Origin: a virus
Virus record (IMG/VR): IMGVR_UViG_3300033571_005398
Location: 1 to 64,000 of that record
DNA length: 64,000 nt
Strand: one strand, 5' to 3'
Shown: in pieces, positions 14,857 to 22,270 of the stretch
Layout: every line of letters starts with the position of its first letter
How positions within the stretch are numbered: position 1 is the stretch's first letter
Translations under genes and position numbers: made by a program
Notes under the pieces: generated by a model
The model's database searches: none
Told to the model about the DNA's origin: nothing
The model's input: only the letters and a program-made list of their open reading frames with translations

Positions 14857-15640
14857 TTACTGGTCCAAATGCCCTCTCGTGTGCCCGCTTGGCCTGCGCA
14901 AATGCTGTTTCAAAAACAGTACGACGACCAATCGGAGTGATTAATTGCGTTGAAGGCAATGTTATCACTTTGTTTGGGGCATACGCACCTCGGGTCAATC
15001 CACCATAATTGTTTGTTGAATTCTGGCCACGAGTTTCAACGGCCATGGCTTGACGCGCCAATGGTCCGTACATAGCGTAGTGGCTTCGAAAAGCGGCCTC
15101 TTCACCGTGAGCGTCAAACCCTCTACCTATTGCTGCGTGCCCAAACACGTCGTGCACACCACGAAACATGTCATTCTCATCGTCTGTAAAATACGGATGC
15201 GAACCTGTTGTACGGGTAGAAAGCACTTTAATACGGTTGTTTTCCGAAACGTCCCGCATCATTGCCGCGGGGTCCGGTGCGTCGTACTCAGAGTCTGGGT
15301 GAATAGACGGTTTGGTGTACGGGTCAGTAGCAGACACTTCAAACGACATCCCCATTCCACCGCGATTACGGGGACGAGTCATGTAGTCAAATTGATGTTT
15401 TGTCTCTTCAGCCATTGCACGGAAGTGTGGCTCGGCTGCCGGGTCGTATTCCGGTGCGGTAAGATAGTCTTGGGCAATGCGTCGAGCTTGAGGTTCGTTA
15501 ACAAGAACATTGTCAAACCGGTTAGGTCGTACCAAGCCTATCTGTCGCGCGTACTCAGCGGCTCCCTGCGCTGCATTTGGAGCCGAGGCATCCCGTCCTA
15601 CAGAGGCGCCTTCTTGAAGGTCACGAACGTTCCGGGCCAT
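14849..15640 (-). CDS. Conserved phage protein with HDxFGH motif (263 aa)
   Basis: The most conserved-looking part is FRGVHDVFGHAAIGRGFDAH (His163, His168), then GEEAAF (Glu180/181) and AVETRGQNSTNN. Two His five residues apart plus downstream Glu could bind a metal; HDxxGH is also the iron-site motif of aromatic amino acid hydroxylases, though nothing else here shows that family. The N-terminal third is basic and variable. It starts shortly after the gene ending at 15643. Function unknown. Confidence 0.5.
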   Translation of the reverse strand: MARNVRDLQEGASVGRDASAPNAAQGAAEYARQIGLVRPNRFDNVLVNEPQARRIAQDYLTAPEYDPAAEPHFRAMAEETKHQFDYMTRPRNRGGMGMSFEVSATDPYTKPSIHPDSEYDAPDPAAMMRDVSENNRIKVLSTRTTGSHPYFTDDENDMFRGVHDVFGHAAIGRGFDAHGEEAAFRSHYAMYGPLARQAMAVETRGQNSTNNYGGLTRGAYAPNKVITLPSTQLITPIGRRTVFETAFAQAKRAHERAFGPVNE

Positions 15641-15642
15641 CG

Positions 15643-15936
15643 TTATACCGGCGGACGCGGTGTGGCCGCGGGGTTGTCAAACGAAACGCTCCAACCCTTG
15701 TTCCAAGCGCCCTGACCGACAACGTGGCTTGGATTACGGGCTTTCCACGCAGTCATGGAACCCATTGACGTGTTGGTGGCTGAGGAGTGAGAGGCAAACG
15801 ACGTGGCATCTTTAGCCGCACGGTCATCAAAGTTGTTTTCGTGCATGCCTTTAATGCCGTAGTTGCTTGGAGGACCGGCTGTCCCCAAGTACTTCCCAGC
15901 ACCAAACGCAGCAGAAGACAAGTTGCCTACTGACAT
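15643..15936 (-). CDS. Hypothetical small protein (97 aa)
   Basis: Not recognised. Low-complexity Gly/Ser/Asn/Ala sequence with a Trp-containing C terminus (AWKARNPSHVVGQGAWNKGW) and a Pro-rich tail. Composition fits a structural or intrinsically disordered protein. Confidence 0.45.
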   Translation of the reverse strand: MSVGNLSSAAFGAGKYLGTAGPPSNYGIKGMHENNFDDRAAKDATSFASHSSATNTSMGSMTAWKARNPSHVVGQGAWNKGWSVSFDNPAATPRPPV

Positions 15937-15947
15937 GGCTTTGCCCC

Positions 15948-16361
15948 TTAGTAGCTCTGTTGCATACCCGAATCGAAGTTCGGGTTAACGCGGCCCTGAA
16001 TCGAGGGGACAATGCGAGCAGAAGCCATCGTGGCACCTGCAGCAGGGTCAATGGATACGCCCATCTTTGCAGTAACGCGATAGGTAGCACCAAGGCGCTC
16101 AATGTTTACGCGGTTCTGCTTTGAACCGGGGTCTGATGGGTCAGCGGCCTGCGTGTTGTTCCGGGGCATCATAGTGCCCTGAAACTCGGGCGTGGCTCCA
16201 ACGGGGACGCGAGCGCTGCCCATGTATGCGGACTGCTCCATTGCCTCGTCAGAGGTCATGTGATTACGTTCTGCCATTTCGTGACCTGCCGATTCGTGGT
16301 GGTTTGATGGCGCACTCATGCGGCGGCGCATACCGTGACCCATGTCGGACCAATTTGCCAT
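15948..16361 (-). CDS. Hypothetical His/Met-rich protein (137 aa)
   Basis: Not recognised. The first 45 residues are rich in Met, His and Arg (MANWSDMGHGMRRRM); the second half contains a beta-like stretch ending near SARIVPSIQGRVNPNF. AAGGAG precedes the start. Upstream lies a 38-bp gap with a short CTCTT/AAGAG hairpin. Confidence 0.45.
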   Translation of the reverse strand: MANWSDMGHGMRRRMSAPSNHHESAGHEMAERNHMTSDEAMEQSAYMGSARVPVGATPEFQGTMMPRNNTQAADPSDPGSKQNRVNIERLGATYRVTAKMGVSIDPAAGATMASARIVPSIQGRVNPNFDSGMQQSY

Positions 16362-16399
16362 GAGAACTCCTTAGCTCTTATATCAAGAGTAGAGGTTAT

Positions 16400-16693
16400 T
16401 TAACTCGCTGTAACGGCAAAAACAATTGCAGAAATATCGCCATCTCGAGACGAGATTGTTGCAAACCCCGGCTTACACGTGAGGTCTAGGCCACGAGGGG
16501 CTACGTACCCGCGAGCAATGGCGATGGCCTTAACAGCCTGATTTACAGCGCCTGCACCTACGGCCCTAACCTTTACGGCGTGAGTGTCGTAGATTGCGTG
16601 AGCGATTGCTGATGCCACGTTTTGGGGATTGGAGCCTGCACTCACTCGGAGAAACGGCTCTTCTGACGAATTAATAACGATGTCTTCTGACAC
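16400..16693 (-). CDS. spoVS: SpoVS-like protein (97 aa)
   Basis: The full length matches the stage V sporulation protein S family: LRVSAGSNPQNVASAIAHAI, VRAVGAGAVNQAVKAIAIA, then RGYVAPRGLDLTCKPGF and a final beta strand. SpoVS is a small Alba-like fold, probably nucleic-acid binding, that affects sporulation and septation in Bacillus. Its presence in a phage is unusual; it lies next to RuvC in the replication and recombination arm, so a DNA- or RNA-binding role is plausible. No sign of truncation. Confidence 0.9.
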   Translation of the reverse strand: MSEDIVINSSEEPFLRVSAGSNPQNVASAIAHAIYDTHAVKVRAVGAGAVNQAVKAIAIARGYVAPRGLDLTCKPGFATISSRDGDISAIVFAVTAS

Positions 16694-16749
16694 GGGTAGT
16701 GTTCCTTAATATTAGCGATGCCCGTCCTCATACTCAGGGTACAGAAGTC

Positions 16750-17337
16750 CTACTGTATTTGGTCCCTATACTTTGGGTCAGAAACTTGTTCGACAATCGC
16801 CTTTTCTATGGCGTCAATGTGCACGCTTCCAGCCAATCTGGCGAGGGCGTACGCATCGGCCGCGTTGTCGTCGTTAAACTCGATGCCCCACCGCTTGTAA
16901 ATCTGAAGTAGCATCTCTTGCTTCTTGGAGGTGCCCTTACCTGACGCGTACTTCTTTAGTGTCATGGGCGGAATCTGCAATGGTGTACGTAGTTCTGGCT
17001 GATTTCCGTGCATTACCCACAGTGTCAGTTTGACAACAGCAGACAGCTCACCAAGCACCAACGCGGACTGAGACGCCAGAACCGTACCCTCCATGGCAAC
17101 GTCTACAATCTTGTGGCCAGACATCAGCATGAACTTTCCACGCATCCACTGGGATATGTCGTACAGCCTCTGTACGCCGTTGTACGGGGACTTGTACACC
17201 CATGTGTCGTGATGGCTAGGGTCGTCTAAACTGACCGCTGACAGGGCAAATCCGGTAAGTGACTGGTCAATGCCGATGGCAATGAACTTGGTCTTGGATA
17301 CTCCGGGACCAAAGTGCTTTTCTCTACCGGCAGTCAT
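16750..17337 (-). CDS. ruvC: RuvC-like Holliday junction resolvase
   Basis: 195 aa, RNase H fold: GIDQSLTGFAL (Asp24), VAMEG (Glu83), PMTLKKYASGKGTSKKQEM (the loop typical of RuvC and its phage relatives) and DDNAADAYALA (Asp156, Asp157, Asp161). It cuts four-way junctions arising in replication. It overlaps the next small gene by 4 bases. No RuvA or RuvB gene is seen, as usual in phages. Confidence 0.88.
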   Translation of the reverse strand: MTAGREKHFGPGVSKTKFIAIGIDQSLTGFALSAVSLDDPSHHDTWVYKSPYNGVQRLYDISQWMRGKFMLMSGHKIVDVAMEGTVLASQSALVLGELSAVVKLTLWVMHGNQPELRTPLQIPPMTLKKYASGKGTSKKQEMLLQIYKRWGIEFNDDNAADAYALARLAGSVHIDAIEKAIVEQVSDPKYRDQIQ

Positions 17338-17537
17338 TTGTTTCCTTCTTCTGCAAACTCTGCCAATTGTCTACCTTGTTTTTGGATTAACCTATCTACA
17401 ATTACTGAGAATTGAGCGTCTCCTATTTCGGCAGATATAAACCCTAAAAAGTACGACAACCGTTGAGATTTAGTCCACCCGTCGAAACGCAACTCCAGTG
17501 CTTTGTCGGCAATAAGAAAGTACTTGCGAGCAGTCAT
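17334..17537 (-). CDS. Hypothetical small protein (67 aa)
   Basis: Not recognised. Mostly helical, mixed charge, no Cys. Overlaps both neighbours by 4 bases, so it is translated with the RuvC gene and with the ERER-motif gene upstream. Confidence 0.5.
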   Translation of the reverse strand: MTARKYFLIADKALELRFDGWTKSQRLSYFLGFISAEIGDAQFSVIVDRLIQKQGRQLAEFAEEGNK

Positions 17538-17737
17538 TTGCCTATGATTCCTAACAAATCGTTTATTTCTTTTACCTTATTTTCTCCAGTGATAAGCCCA
17601 ATAATGTGTCGCACGTATGGGTCAGCAATCTCGGGTGCATCCCACACCTCGGCTTCTAGTAGCGCAAGGATGCGTTCCCGCTCTTGCTTTGCGCCAGTTC
17701 GGATGTCGTGCTGGCGAAGAGGGCTTTTCTCCTTCAT
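17534..17737 (-). CDS. Small protein with GxxxERER motif (67 aa)
   Basis: GAKQERERILALLEAEV in the N-terminal half, a variable middle, then HIIGLITGE. Same plan as the rightward products at 2298 and 2474 and the leftward one at 17833. AGGAG upstream supports the start. Function unknown; likely a small helical pair. Confidence 0.6.
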   Translation of the reverse strand: MKEKSPLRQHDIRTGAKQERERILALLEAEVWDAPEIADPYVRHIIGLITGENKVKEINDLLGIIGK

Positions 17738-17747
17738 TTGAGTTCTC

Positions 17748-17861
17748 CTAAAGGTTTAATAAAATAATTACAGCTATTGGTGAAACGATAACCACGATAA
17801 GTATGGTTATCCACCAAGCCCACGCTTCAAATTCATGTATATGTTTTGGGCGTTTTGCCAT
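17748..17861 (-). CDS. Tiny single-span membrane protein (37 aa)
   Basis: ATG at 17861 opens a 37-codon frame: a basic start (MAKRPKH), then a Trp-rich and strongly hydrophobic segment (WWITILIVVIVSPIAVIILL). It overlaps the 3' end of the upstream gene, and its stop is fused to the next ribosome binding site (TTTAGGAG). No clear ribosome binding site of its own. Short phage membrane peptides can serve lysis or exclusion; nothing more can be said. Confidence 0.5.
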   Translation of the reverse strand: MAKRPKHIHEFEAWAWWITILIVVIVSPIAVIILLNL

Positions 17862-18027
17862 TAATCAGTTCAATCGCCATTTCAATACCGCGTGCGCGGT
17901 CCATGTCTCCTGCTACATCTTTGACTTCGTCTGACAGCAGTTGGTGCAGACTTGCAAGTATCTTTGCGCGCTCTGCTTTTGCGCCTATTTCCATCCAGTA
18001 AGCGTCTGTAAGTTTACGGTCACCCAT
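17833..18027 (-). CDS. Small protein with GxxxER motif (64 aa)
   Basis: GAKAERAKILASLHQLL followed by a variable acidic part and GIEMAIELINGK; same layout as the products at 2474 and 17534. ATG at 18027 lies in a TGATG overlap with the previous gene. Confidence 0.55.
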   Translation of the reverse strand: MGDRKLTDAYWMEIGAKAERAKILASLHQLLSDEVKDVAGDMDRARGIEMAIELINGKTPKTYT

Positions 18028-18488
18028 CAAACTCCCCAGTCCTTACGCAAAGCACGTTGGTCACTGCCACGTCGAGTAATCTCACGAGAAACTAAAGACA
18101 GGTCTCTTTCGTGGTTGTTGAGAAGCATCTCCATCAACTTGCGATATGCGTAATTGTCTTCGTATTTTTGAGACAGGCTAACAATTTTATCATCAACAGA
18201 AATCTGTGCTTTGACAAGGGTGATGCGCTCGCCCCGAGCTGCGGAACCCATCTTGGTAACGAGTTGCTTGTTCTCTTCAAAGTCAAGGGCTCGCTGCGCA
18301 GCTCGCTCTTCAATTTGAGCCACGGCCAGTTGAGAGGCAATGTAGTCTGCCCATGCGGTCAACGCGGTAAACTTCTCCGCCAGCTGCTCACTGCTCAGCA
18401 TGGTGATGTCTGGGGGCAGGGTTACTTGCTCTAAAGAAGGCTTGGTAAACACCAGCCCCATTTCTTCAAACTTATCCAAAGCAGACAT
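18027..18488 (-). CDS. Hypothetical coiled-coil protein (153 aa)
   Basis: Long helical heptad-like sequence through residues 30-140 (EQLAEKFTALTAWADYIA, then Ala/Glu/Arg-rich helix), ending in a basic tail. The start at 18488 is set by a TGATG overlap with the Cas4-like nuclease gene; an in-frame upstream ATG falls inside that gene. Position beside a nuclease suggests an accessory recombination role, but no family is recognised. Confidence 0.55.
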   Translation of the reverse strand: MSALDKFEEMGLVFTKPSLEQVTLPPDITMLSSEQLAEKFTALTAWADYIASQLAVAQIEERAAQRALDFEENKQLVTKMGSAARGERITLVKAQISVDDKIVSLSQKYEDNYAYRKLMEMLLNNHERDLSLVSREITRRGSDQRALRKDWGV

Positions 18489-19342
18489 CAGACCTCCTCG
18501 TAGGGAGCGCACTGCTTGCAGGTTCCTCCCAAATTGTTAGAACATACGGGGGCAACTCCAGCGTCGATTGCTTTTAGAACTTTCTCTGCGCCATCAAACA
18601 CATGGCGAACAAGTTCATAGTCTCTTTTTATAGTGAACTCTTTCGAGGACTGGTCGGCCTTGAGTTCGTAGATAAACACAATCTCTTCTACAGGGTTACC
18701 CATTCGACGCATAAGCTCGAGGTACACCTGCCCCTGAAGAATGTGCGGAGAGAACGGGCGACGGACGTTGCCCCATGCCTTCATAAAGTCTCCGCCAGCA
18801 TCCTGCATCAGGCTGGGAGCCTCTACGCGGATGGTGCCCGGACCAATGGACTTAATCTCAATAAGACAATCATCGCCCATACCCTTTAGCCAGCCGTCGG
18901 TGTGGCCTGCAATGCGCAGTTCTTCGTCGCGGAGGGTTACTTCGTTGTAAATCAACTTTGCCCATGGGGCGTCACAGTGCACGCACTCTTTTGGGGAAGT
19001 TCCCAAAGTTACCTTGTCACACACCAAACAAAGAAACTGTCCGTGAAGTACACCCATTTCTTGAAACCAGCGTTGCCACTTAGAGTGAATGGCGTGTCCT
19101 TCATCAAAGATGGACTGAAGTCGAAGAGGAATCTTCTCGTGTACCTTTGGTACACCGTTCAGCAAGAAGTACGAAGCACGCTTACACCAGTCTCGCTTAA
19201 TAATTTCGGAGGGGTGAAGGACGGTGGTAGACCGGTCACCCGGTGGCTTTGCCATAAGGTGGCGCTCAATGTCCCCCATAACTCGAGATGGGCGGGCTTT
19301 TGCGTCTAAGAATTTACGCAAGTCTGACTTTGGCTCTGGCAT
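18488..19342 (-). CDS. Cas4/RecB-like PD-(D/E)XK exonuclease with zinc knuckle
   Basis: 284 aa. HPSEIIKRDWCKRA (Cys53), EGHAIHSKW, AGHTDG (146-150) and LIEIKS (160-165) form the nuclease core; C-terminal Cys residues (CSNNLGGTCKQC) with Cys53 recall the Cas4 iron-sulphur site. An extra Cys4 knuckle (CLVC...CVHC, residues 105-123) is inserted before the core. The start at 19342 is preferred because it lies in a TAATG overlap with WhiB. Probably resects ends for RecA-dependent recombination. Confidence 0.8.
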   Translation of the reverse strand: MPEPKSDLRKFLDAKARPSRVMGDIERHLMAKPPGDRSTTVLHPSEIIKRDWCKRASYFLLNGVPKVHEKIPLRLQSIFDEGHAIHSKWQRWFQEMGVLHGQFLCLVCDKVTLGTSPKECVHCDAPWAKLIYNEVTLRDEELRIAGHTDGWLKGMGDDCLIEIKSIGPGTIRVEAPSLMQDAGGDFMKAWGNVRRPFSPHILQGQVYLELMRRMGNPVEEIVFIYELKADQSSKEFTIKRDYELVRHVFDGAEKVLKAIDAGVAPVCSNNLGGTCKQCAPYEEV

Positions 19343-19656
19343 TATTTCCCTCTTTCTGGATTCATGATGTACTCCTGCAAGGTCATTCCTTGTGGAGACT
19401 TCTTCCACTTTCTTACAAGAGCGTTTCTTTCCCTATGGCTCATGCCGCCCCAGATGCCATGAACCTCGTCTGAGTCTATCGCATACCACAAGCACTCTTT
19501 AAGAACTGGGCAGGGGGTGTTCCCATTTGCGCCAAAGCAGTAGGCCTTGGCCTGTGTAGCAATGTCTTTGTACTTATTTTTATCCCTAGGAGGGAAGAAT
19601 AACTCCGTGTCTATTCCAGAACACCGTGCGCGTTCGCGCCACGTTTCATCCTTCAT
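19342..19656 (-). CDS. WhiB-family transcription regulator (second copy)
   Basis: 104 aa with Cys12, Cys40, Cys49, Cys55 and the VHGIWGG turn plus a basic C terminus. The usual CxxC pair is widened to Cx8C by an insertion (FGANGNTP), so cluster geometry may differ. It lies between two nuclease genes in the replication arm, unlike the first copy near the integrase, and could act at a later stage or on a different sigma factor. Confidence 0.88.
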   Translation of the reverse strand: MKDETWRERARCSGIDTELFFPPRDKNKYKDIATQAKAYCFGANGNTPCPVLKECLWYAIDSDEVHGIWGGMSHRERNALVRKWKKSPQGMTLQEYIMNPERGK

Positions 19657-19978
19657 GCTTGTTCCACATTTCTAGAAAATCAGTTTCCAGAAGGATGACG
19701 TAGTCTTCTCCGTCTAGATGGATGCCAAATACAGGTAACCGACCATCCATGATGGCTTCAAGAGTTATCTTCTTTAATTCAACAGAACTAATTGTTTTAG
19801 TTTTTTTGCCTGTCCACTTATGCTCAATCAACAAATCAGCGTTGCGCACGTCGCCTTTACGGCTCCAAAAAGCACCGGAGGCAGCAGTAGTGCTGCCTCC
19901 GATTGCTTTGGCAATACGTTTCTCGTGCGCCTGTGATTGTTTTTGGCCTTCGCTACGCAAGCTCAACCTTGCCCTCAT
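19646..19978 (-). CDS. PD-(D/E)XK resolvase-like nuclease (110 aa)
   Basis: AHEKRIAKAIGGS (Glu19), SGAFWSRKGDVRNADLLIEHK (Asp43, Glu52, Lys54) and LKKITLEAI match the archaeal-type Holliday junction resolvase / phage RecB-like fold. The start is uncertain: ATG at 19978 after AAGG is preferred; TTG codons slightly downstream are alternatives. It overlaps the preceding small gene and WhiB. A second junction nuclease beside RuvC. Confidence 0.75.
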   Translation of the reverse strand: MRARLSLRSEGQKQSQAHEKRIAKAIGGSTTAASGAFWSRKGDVRNADLLIEHKWTGKKTKTISSVELKKITLEAIMDGRLPVFGIHLDGEDYVILLETDFLEMWNKHEG

Positions 19979-20192
19979 CGGCTGCCTTAAGAAGGCGGGG
20001 GGTAAAAAAGAACAGCGTCTCTCGGGTTGTGCAGGTGTTGCAACCACAAAACGGTTCTCCAGAAAGAGTCTCAAAAGGCTCATCATCAGCATCCGCGTCT
20101 AAAGATTCAAAACAAGCCTCCATGTACACCTCGTACTGGAATTCGAGTACCTTTGCCCACTCAACATCGTTGATTACAAAGTCTTTAGTCAT
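19953..20192 (-). CDS. Small Cys-containing protein (79 aa)
   Basis: GCNTCTTRETLFFFTPRLL suggests a small metal-binding turn (CGCNTC). The N terminus is acidic. GGAGG precedes the ATG. Coupled to the RecA-like gene by an 8-base overlap. Family not recognised. Confidence 0.55.
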   Translation of the reverse strand: MTKDFVINDVEWAKVLEFQYEVYMEACFESLDADADDEPFETLSGEPFCGCNTCTTRETLFFFTPRLLKAADEGKVELA

Positions 20193-21231
20193 TAACTGCC
20201 TCCATAATGCTGTCGGGTGTATCTAGAATTTTTTCACGAAGTTCTTCCATGAAGTCTACCTCTTCACGAATAGAAGATACCAATGCCTCTTGGCCATTCC
20301 ACTTGCGCTCACCGTAGTATATCCAACCGCCCTTGCGGTCTACAATTCCCTTGACAATCACCATTGCCGCAATTTCCTTGGCAAAATCGTAATCACCTGC
20401 GGAGTAGATGCTGTGGTTCTTGAAGTAATAGTCAATGTACGCAACCTGCTGAGGCGGGGCGACCTTGTTCTTTATCGTACGAATCTTGATTCGCTGACCT
20501 ACGCGTACTTTGTTGTTTCCGGAACCCGTCTCAATCCACTCATCGCGACGAATCTCAGAGCGGGTAAAGAAAGCGTAGTCCTTGCCCTGTCCACCGGGTG
20601 TCGTACGAGGGTCGCCGTGCATGACGCCAATCTTCATACGGTACTGATTAATAATAAGTCCCAGAACTGGGCGCTCTTCTTCAATGAGACTGCGCTTCAT
20701 GGCATCCCCCACTACACGGAAGAACTTGTTGGTAAGCAGGGCTCCACGACCAACAGTCATCTCATCCATTGTCTTGTCCATCTCGGGCTGAGGAACCAGC
20801 GCCGGAAGCGAGTCAATAACAATGGCGTCCACTGCTTTGGACTTGGCGAACTCAATGACTGCTTGGTATGCCTCTTCCATAATGTTAGTTTCAACAACAA
20901 TGACGCGGCTGGTGTCGACACCGCACATCGCGGCGTACTCAGGAACCCACTGCTCAGCCGCGACCCACACCGTGGTGTGCTCAGGGTTCAACGCTTGATT
21001 AGCGGCGATGCACTTGAGCGCAATGGCGGTCTTTCCGTGGCTGGCTTCTCCAATGAGTTCGTTCCACTGGTTGCCGGGGAATCCTCCACCGAGAACATAG
21101 TCAAACGTCGTAGACCCTGTTGTAATTTTGGAGATAAGACCCGCACGGATGTCTTCACCAACTACTACAACATTCTCGCCAAACCGCTTATTGATGGCAA
21201 GCATAATCTTTCGTGCTTCAGCGTTAATCAT
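20185..21231 (-). CDS. recA: RecA/UvsX-like recombinase
   Basis: 348 aa RecA fold: GEASHGKTAIALK is Walker A, VDAIVIDSLPAL Walker B, then LIINQYRMKIG (L1 region) and a GGQGKDYAFF segment like the L2 loop. It catalyses strand exchange on ssDNA. ATG at 21231 is preferred over 21237 because it is better spaced from AGGGA; longer forms run into the preceding gene. Flanked by nuclease-like genes, fitting a recombination cassette. Confidence 0.88.
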   Translation of the reverse strand: MINAEARKIMLAINKRFGENVVVVGEDIRAGLISKITTGSTTFDYVLGGGFPGNQWNELIGEASHGKTAIALKCIAANQALNPEHTTVWVAAEQWVPEYAAMCGVDTSRVIVVETNIMEEAYQAVIEFAKSKAVDAIVIDSLPALVPQPEMDKTMDEMTVGRGALLTNKFFRVVGDAMKRSLIEEERPVLGLIINQYRMKIGVMHGDPRTTPGGQGKDYAFFTRSEIRRDEWIETGSGNNKVRVGQRIKIRTIKNKVAPPQQVAYIDYYFKNHSIYSAGDYDFAKEIAAMVIVKGIVDRKGGWIYYGERKWNGQEALVSSIREEVDFMEELREKILDTPDSIMEAVND

Positions 21232-21631
21232 TGTCATTATCCCTAATCCATTCTCGGTGTCCTCGTGCAATTTCAGAAACCGTAAGCAAAACGCCCTCAC
21301 TTGGGTTGGGCTCGATGTCGCAAGTAATCGGTCGACCGTGATTTTCTACGGTATAAATAAACGACTCGATTGGAACACAGATTAACATGCCATCAAGATT
21401 GTACGTAAAAATCTCTGCCTCGAGCGTCGGGGCGTATACCCCTGAAGCTTCCCATGTTCGAGTTGCGTTTTTCCAGCAACGGGTTTCAACGTAAATATTG
21501 TTGGTGTCTCTCCAACGACGGTCAGTCTTTACTTCACTTTTAAACCCGCCGGTAAAAACCTCTTCAACATACGCTTCGCCGAGTTGACCAAACTTTAAGT
21601 CAATGTCAAAGTTTGAAAATGCCTTACCCAT
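21224..21631 (-). CDS. PD-(D/E)XK-like endonuclease-fold protein (135 aa)
   Basis: GEAYVEEVF, SEVKTDRRWRDTNNIYVETR and a WEASGV segment suggest a restriction-endonuclease-like core with a conserved E-K-D-W-T-N-Y-E pattern often found in phage VSR-like or resolvase-like proteins. Catalysis is inferred. It lies directly upstream of recA with a small overlap, and its start overlaps the end of the zinc-ribbon gene. Confidence 0.55.
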   Translation of the reverse strand: MGKAFSNFDIDLKFGQLGEAYVEEVFTGGFKSEVKTDRRWRDTNNIYVETRCWKNATRTWEASGVYAPTLEAEIFTYNLDGMLICVPIESFIYTVENHGRPITCDIEPNPSEGVLLTVSEIARGHREWIRDNDND

Positions 21632-22008
21632 TATTCGCCAATCCTTCCAATGATGCCTTGGGGGTTCCAGTTACTAACGGGGTTGTTTCCTGCCGCCGAG
21701 CGCGCAGCCCCTTCGACGTGAGCGCCAGCAAGAGAGCCGTAACGAGAGCCAGACTGCTCCAGAGGGTAACCGCAATCAAAACAACGGGGAGCAGTATTAG
21801 CCACTGACATGTAGTTACCAGACCCACAATCAGGACATGAAGCCGTTTGTGCTGCACTTTGGGCCCTTTCACTCGAAGGTCGTTGGAGCTGCGGCATTTG
21901 CGCCATGGGTTGCTGGCTTATGGGCGCTTGGGGAGTTGGGTCTTGCCGGGGTTGTGGTGTTGGAGCCTGTTGACCTAACTTCTTAGCCCACCAGTCTGCG
22001 TTATTCAC
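21631..22008 (-). CDS. Zinc-ribbon protein with Pro/Gln-rich region (125 aa)
   Basis: Residues 15-55 are Pro/Gln-rich and disordered; SCPDCGSGNYMS...RCFDCGYP forms a classical zinc ribbon (two CxxC pairs 15 residues apart); the tail is Gly/Ala-rich. Such proteins recur in actinobacteriophage replication arms without a known function. Could be a protein or DNA adaptor. Confidence 0.6.
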   Translation of the reverse strand: MNNADWWAKKLGQQAPTPQPRQDPTPQAPISQQPMAQMPQLQRPSSERAQSAAQTASCPDCGSGNYMSVANTAPRCFDCGYPLEQSGSRYGSLAGAHVEGAARSAAGNNPVSNWNPQGIIGRIGE

Positions 22009-22270
22009 TGATTTTTTCTCCTACAACTTTATTGACAAATTGAATGTGCTCCCAATGAGCAGCGATGTCTTCTTCAAAAGTAAAACTATCGATGTTGTAC
22101 TGCTTACCCAGCTCAAGCATTGCAACCAATTCCGGTAGCAATGAGTACAAAAACTTTGCCTCTGAGTACCAGACCATAGCGGGATGTTTGTCTGACATCT
22201 TTTTTAGTTTGGCAATAGCAATGTCAAACTTTTCCTCGTAAGTCATAGTCTTCTTTAACGGTTCTTCCAT
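22001..22270 (-). CDS. Hypothetical helical protein (89 aa)
   Basis: Not recognised. Acidic and helical, with aromatic residues (AMVWYSEAKFLYSLL). Overlaps the genes on both sides, so it is part of the coupled run from the polymerase to recA. Confidence 0.5.
   Translation of the reverse strand: MEEPLKKTMTYEEKFDIAIAKLKKMSDKHPAMVWYSEAKFLYSLLPELVAMLELGKQYNIDSFTFEEDIAAHWEHIQFVNKVVGEKISE

Noticed and set aside
18488-19342. True CRISPR-associated Cas4
   Set aside because: Sequence is Cas4-like but there is no cas1, cas2 or repeat array; in this context it is a phage recombination exonuclease.
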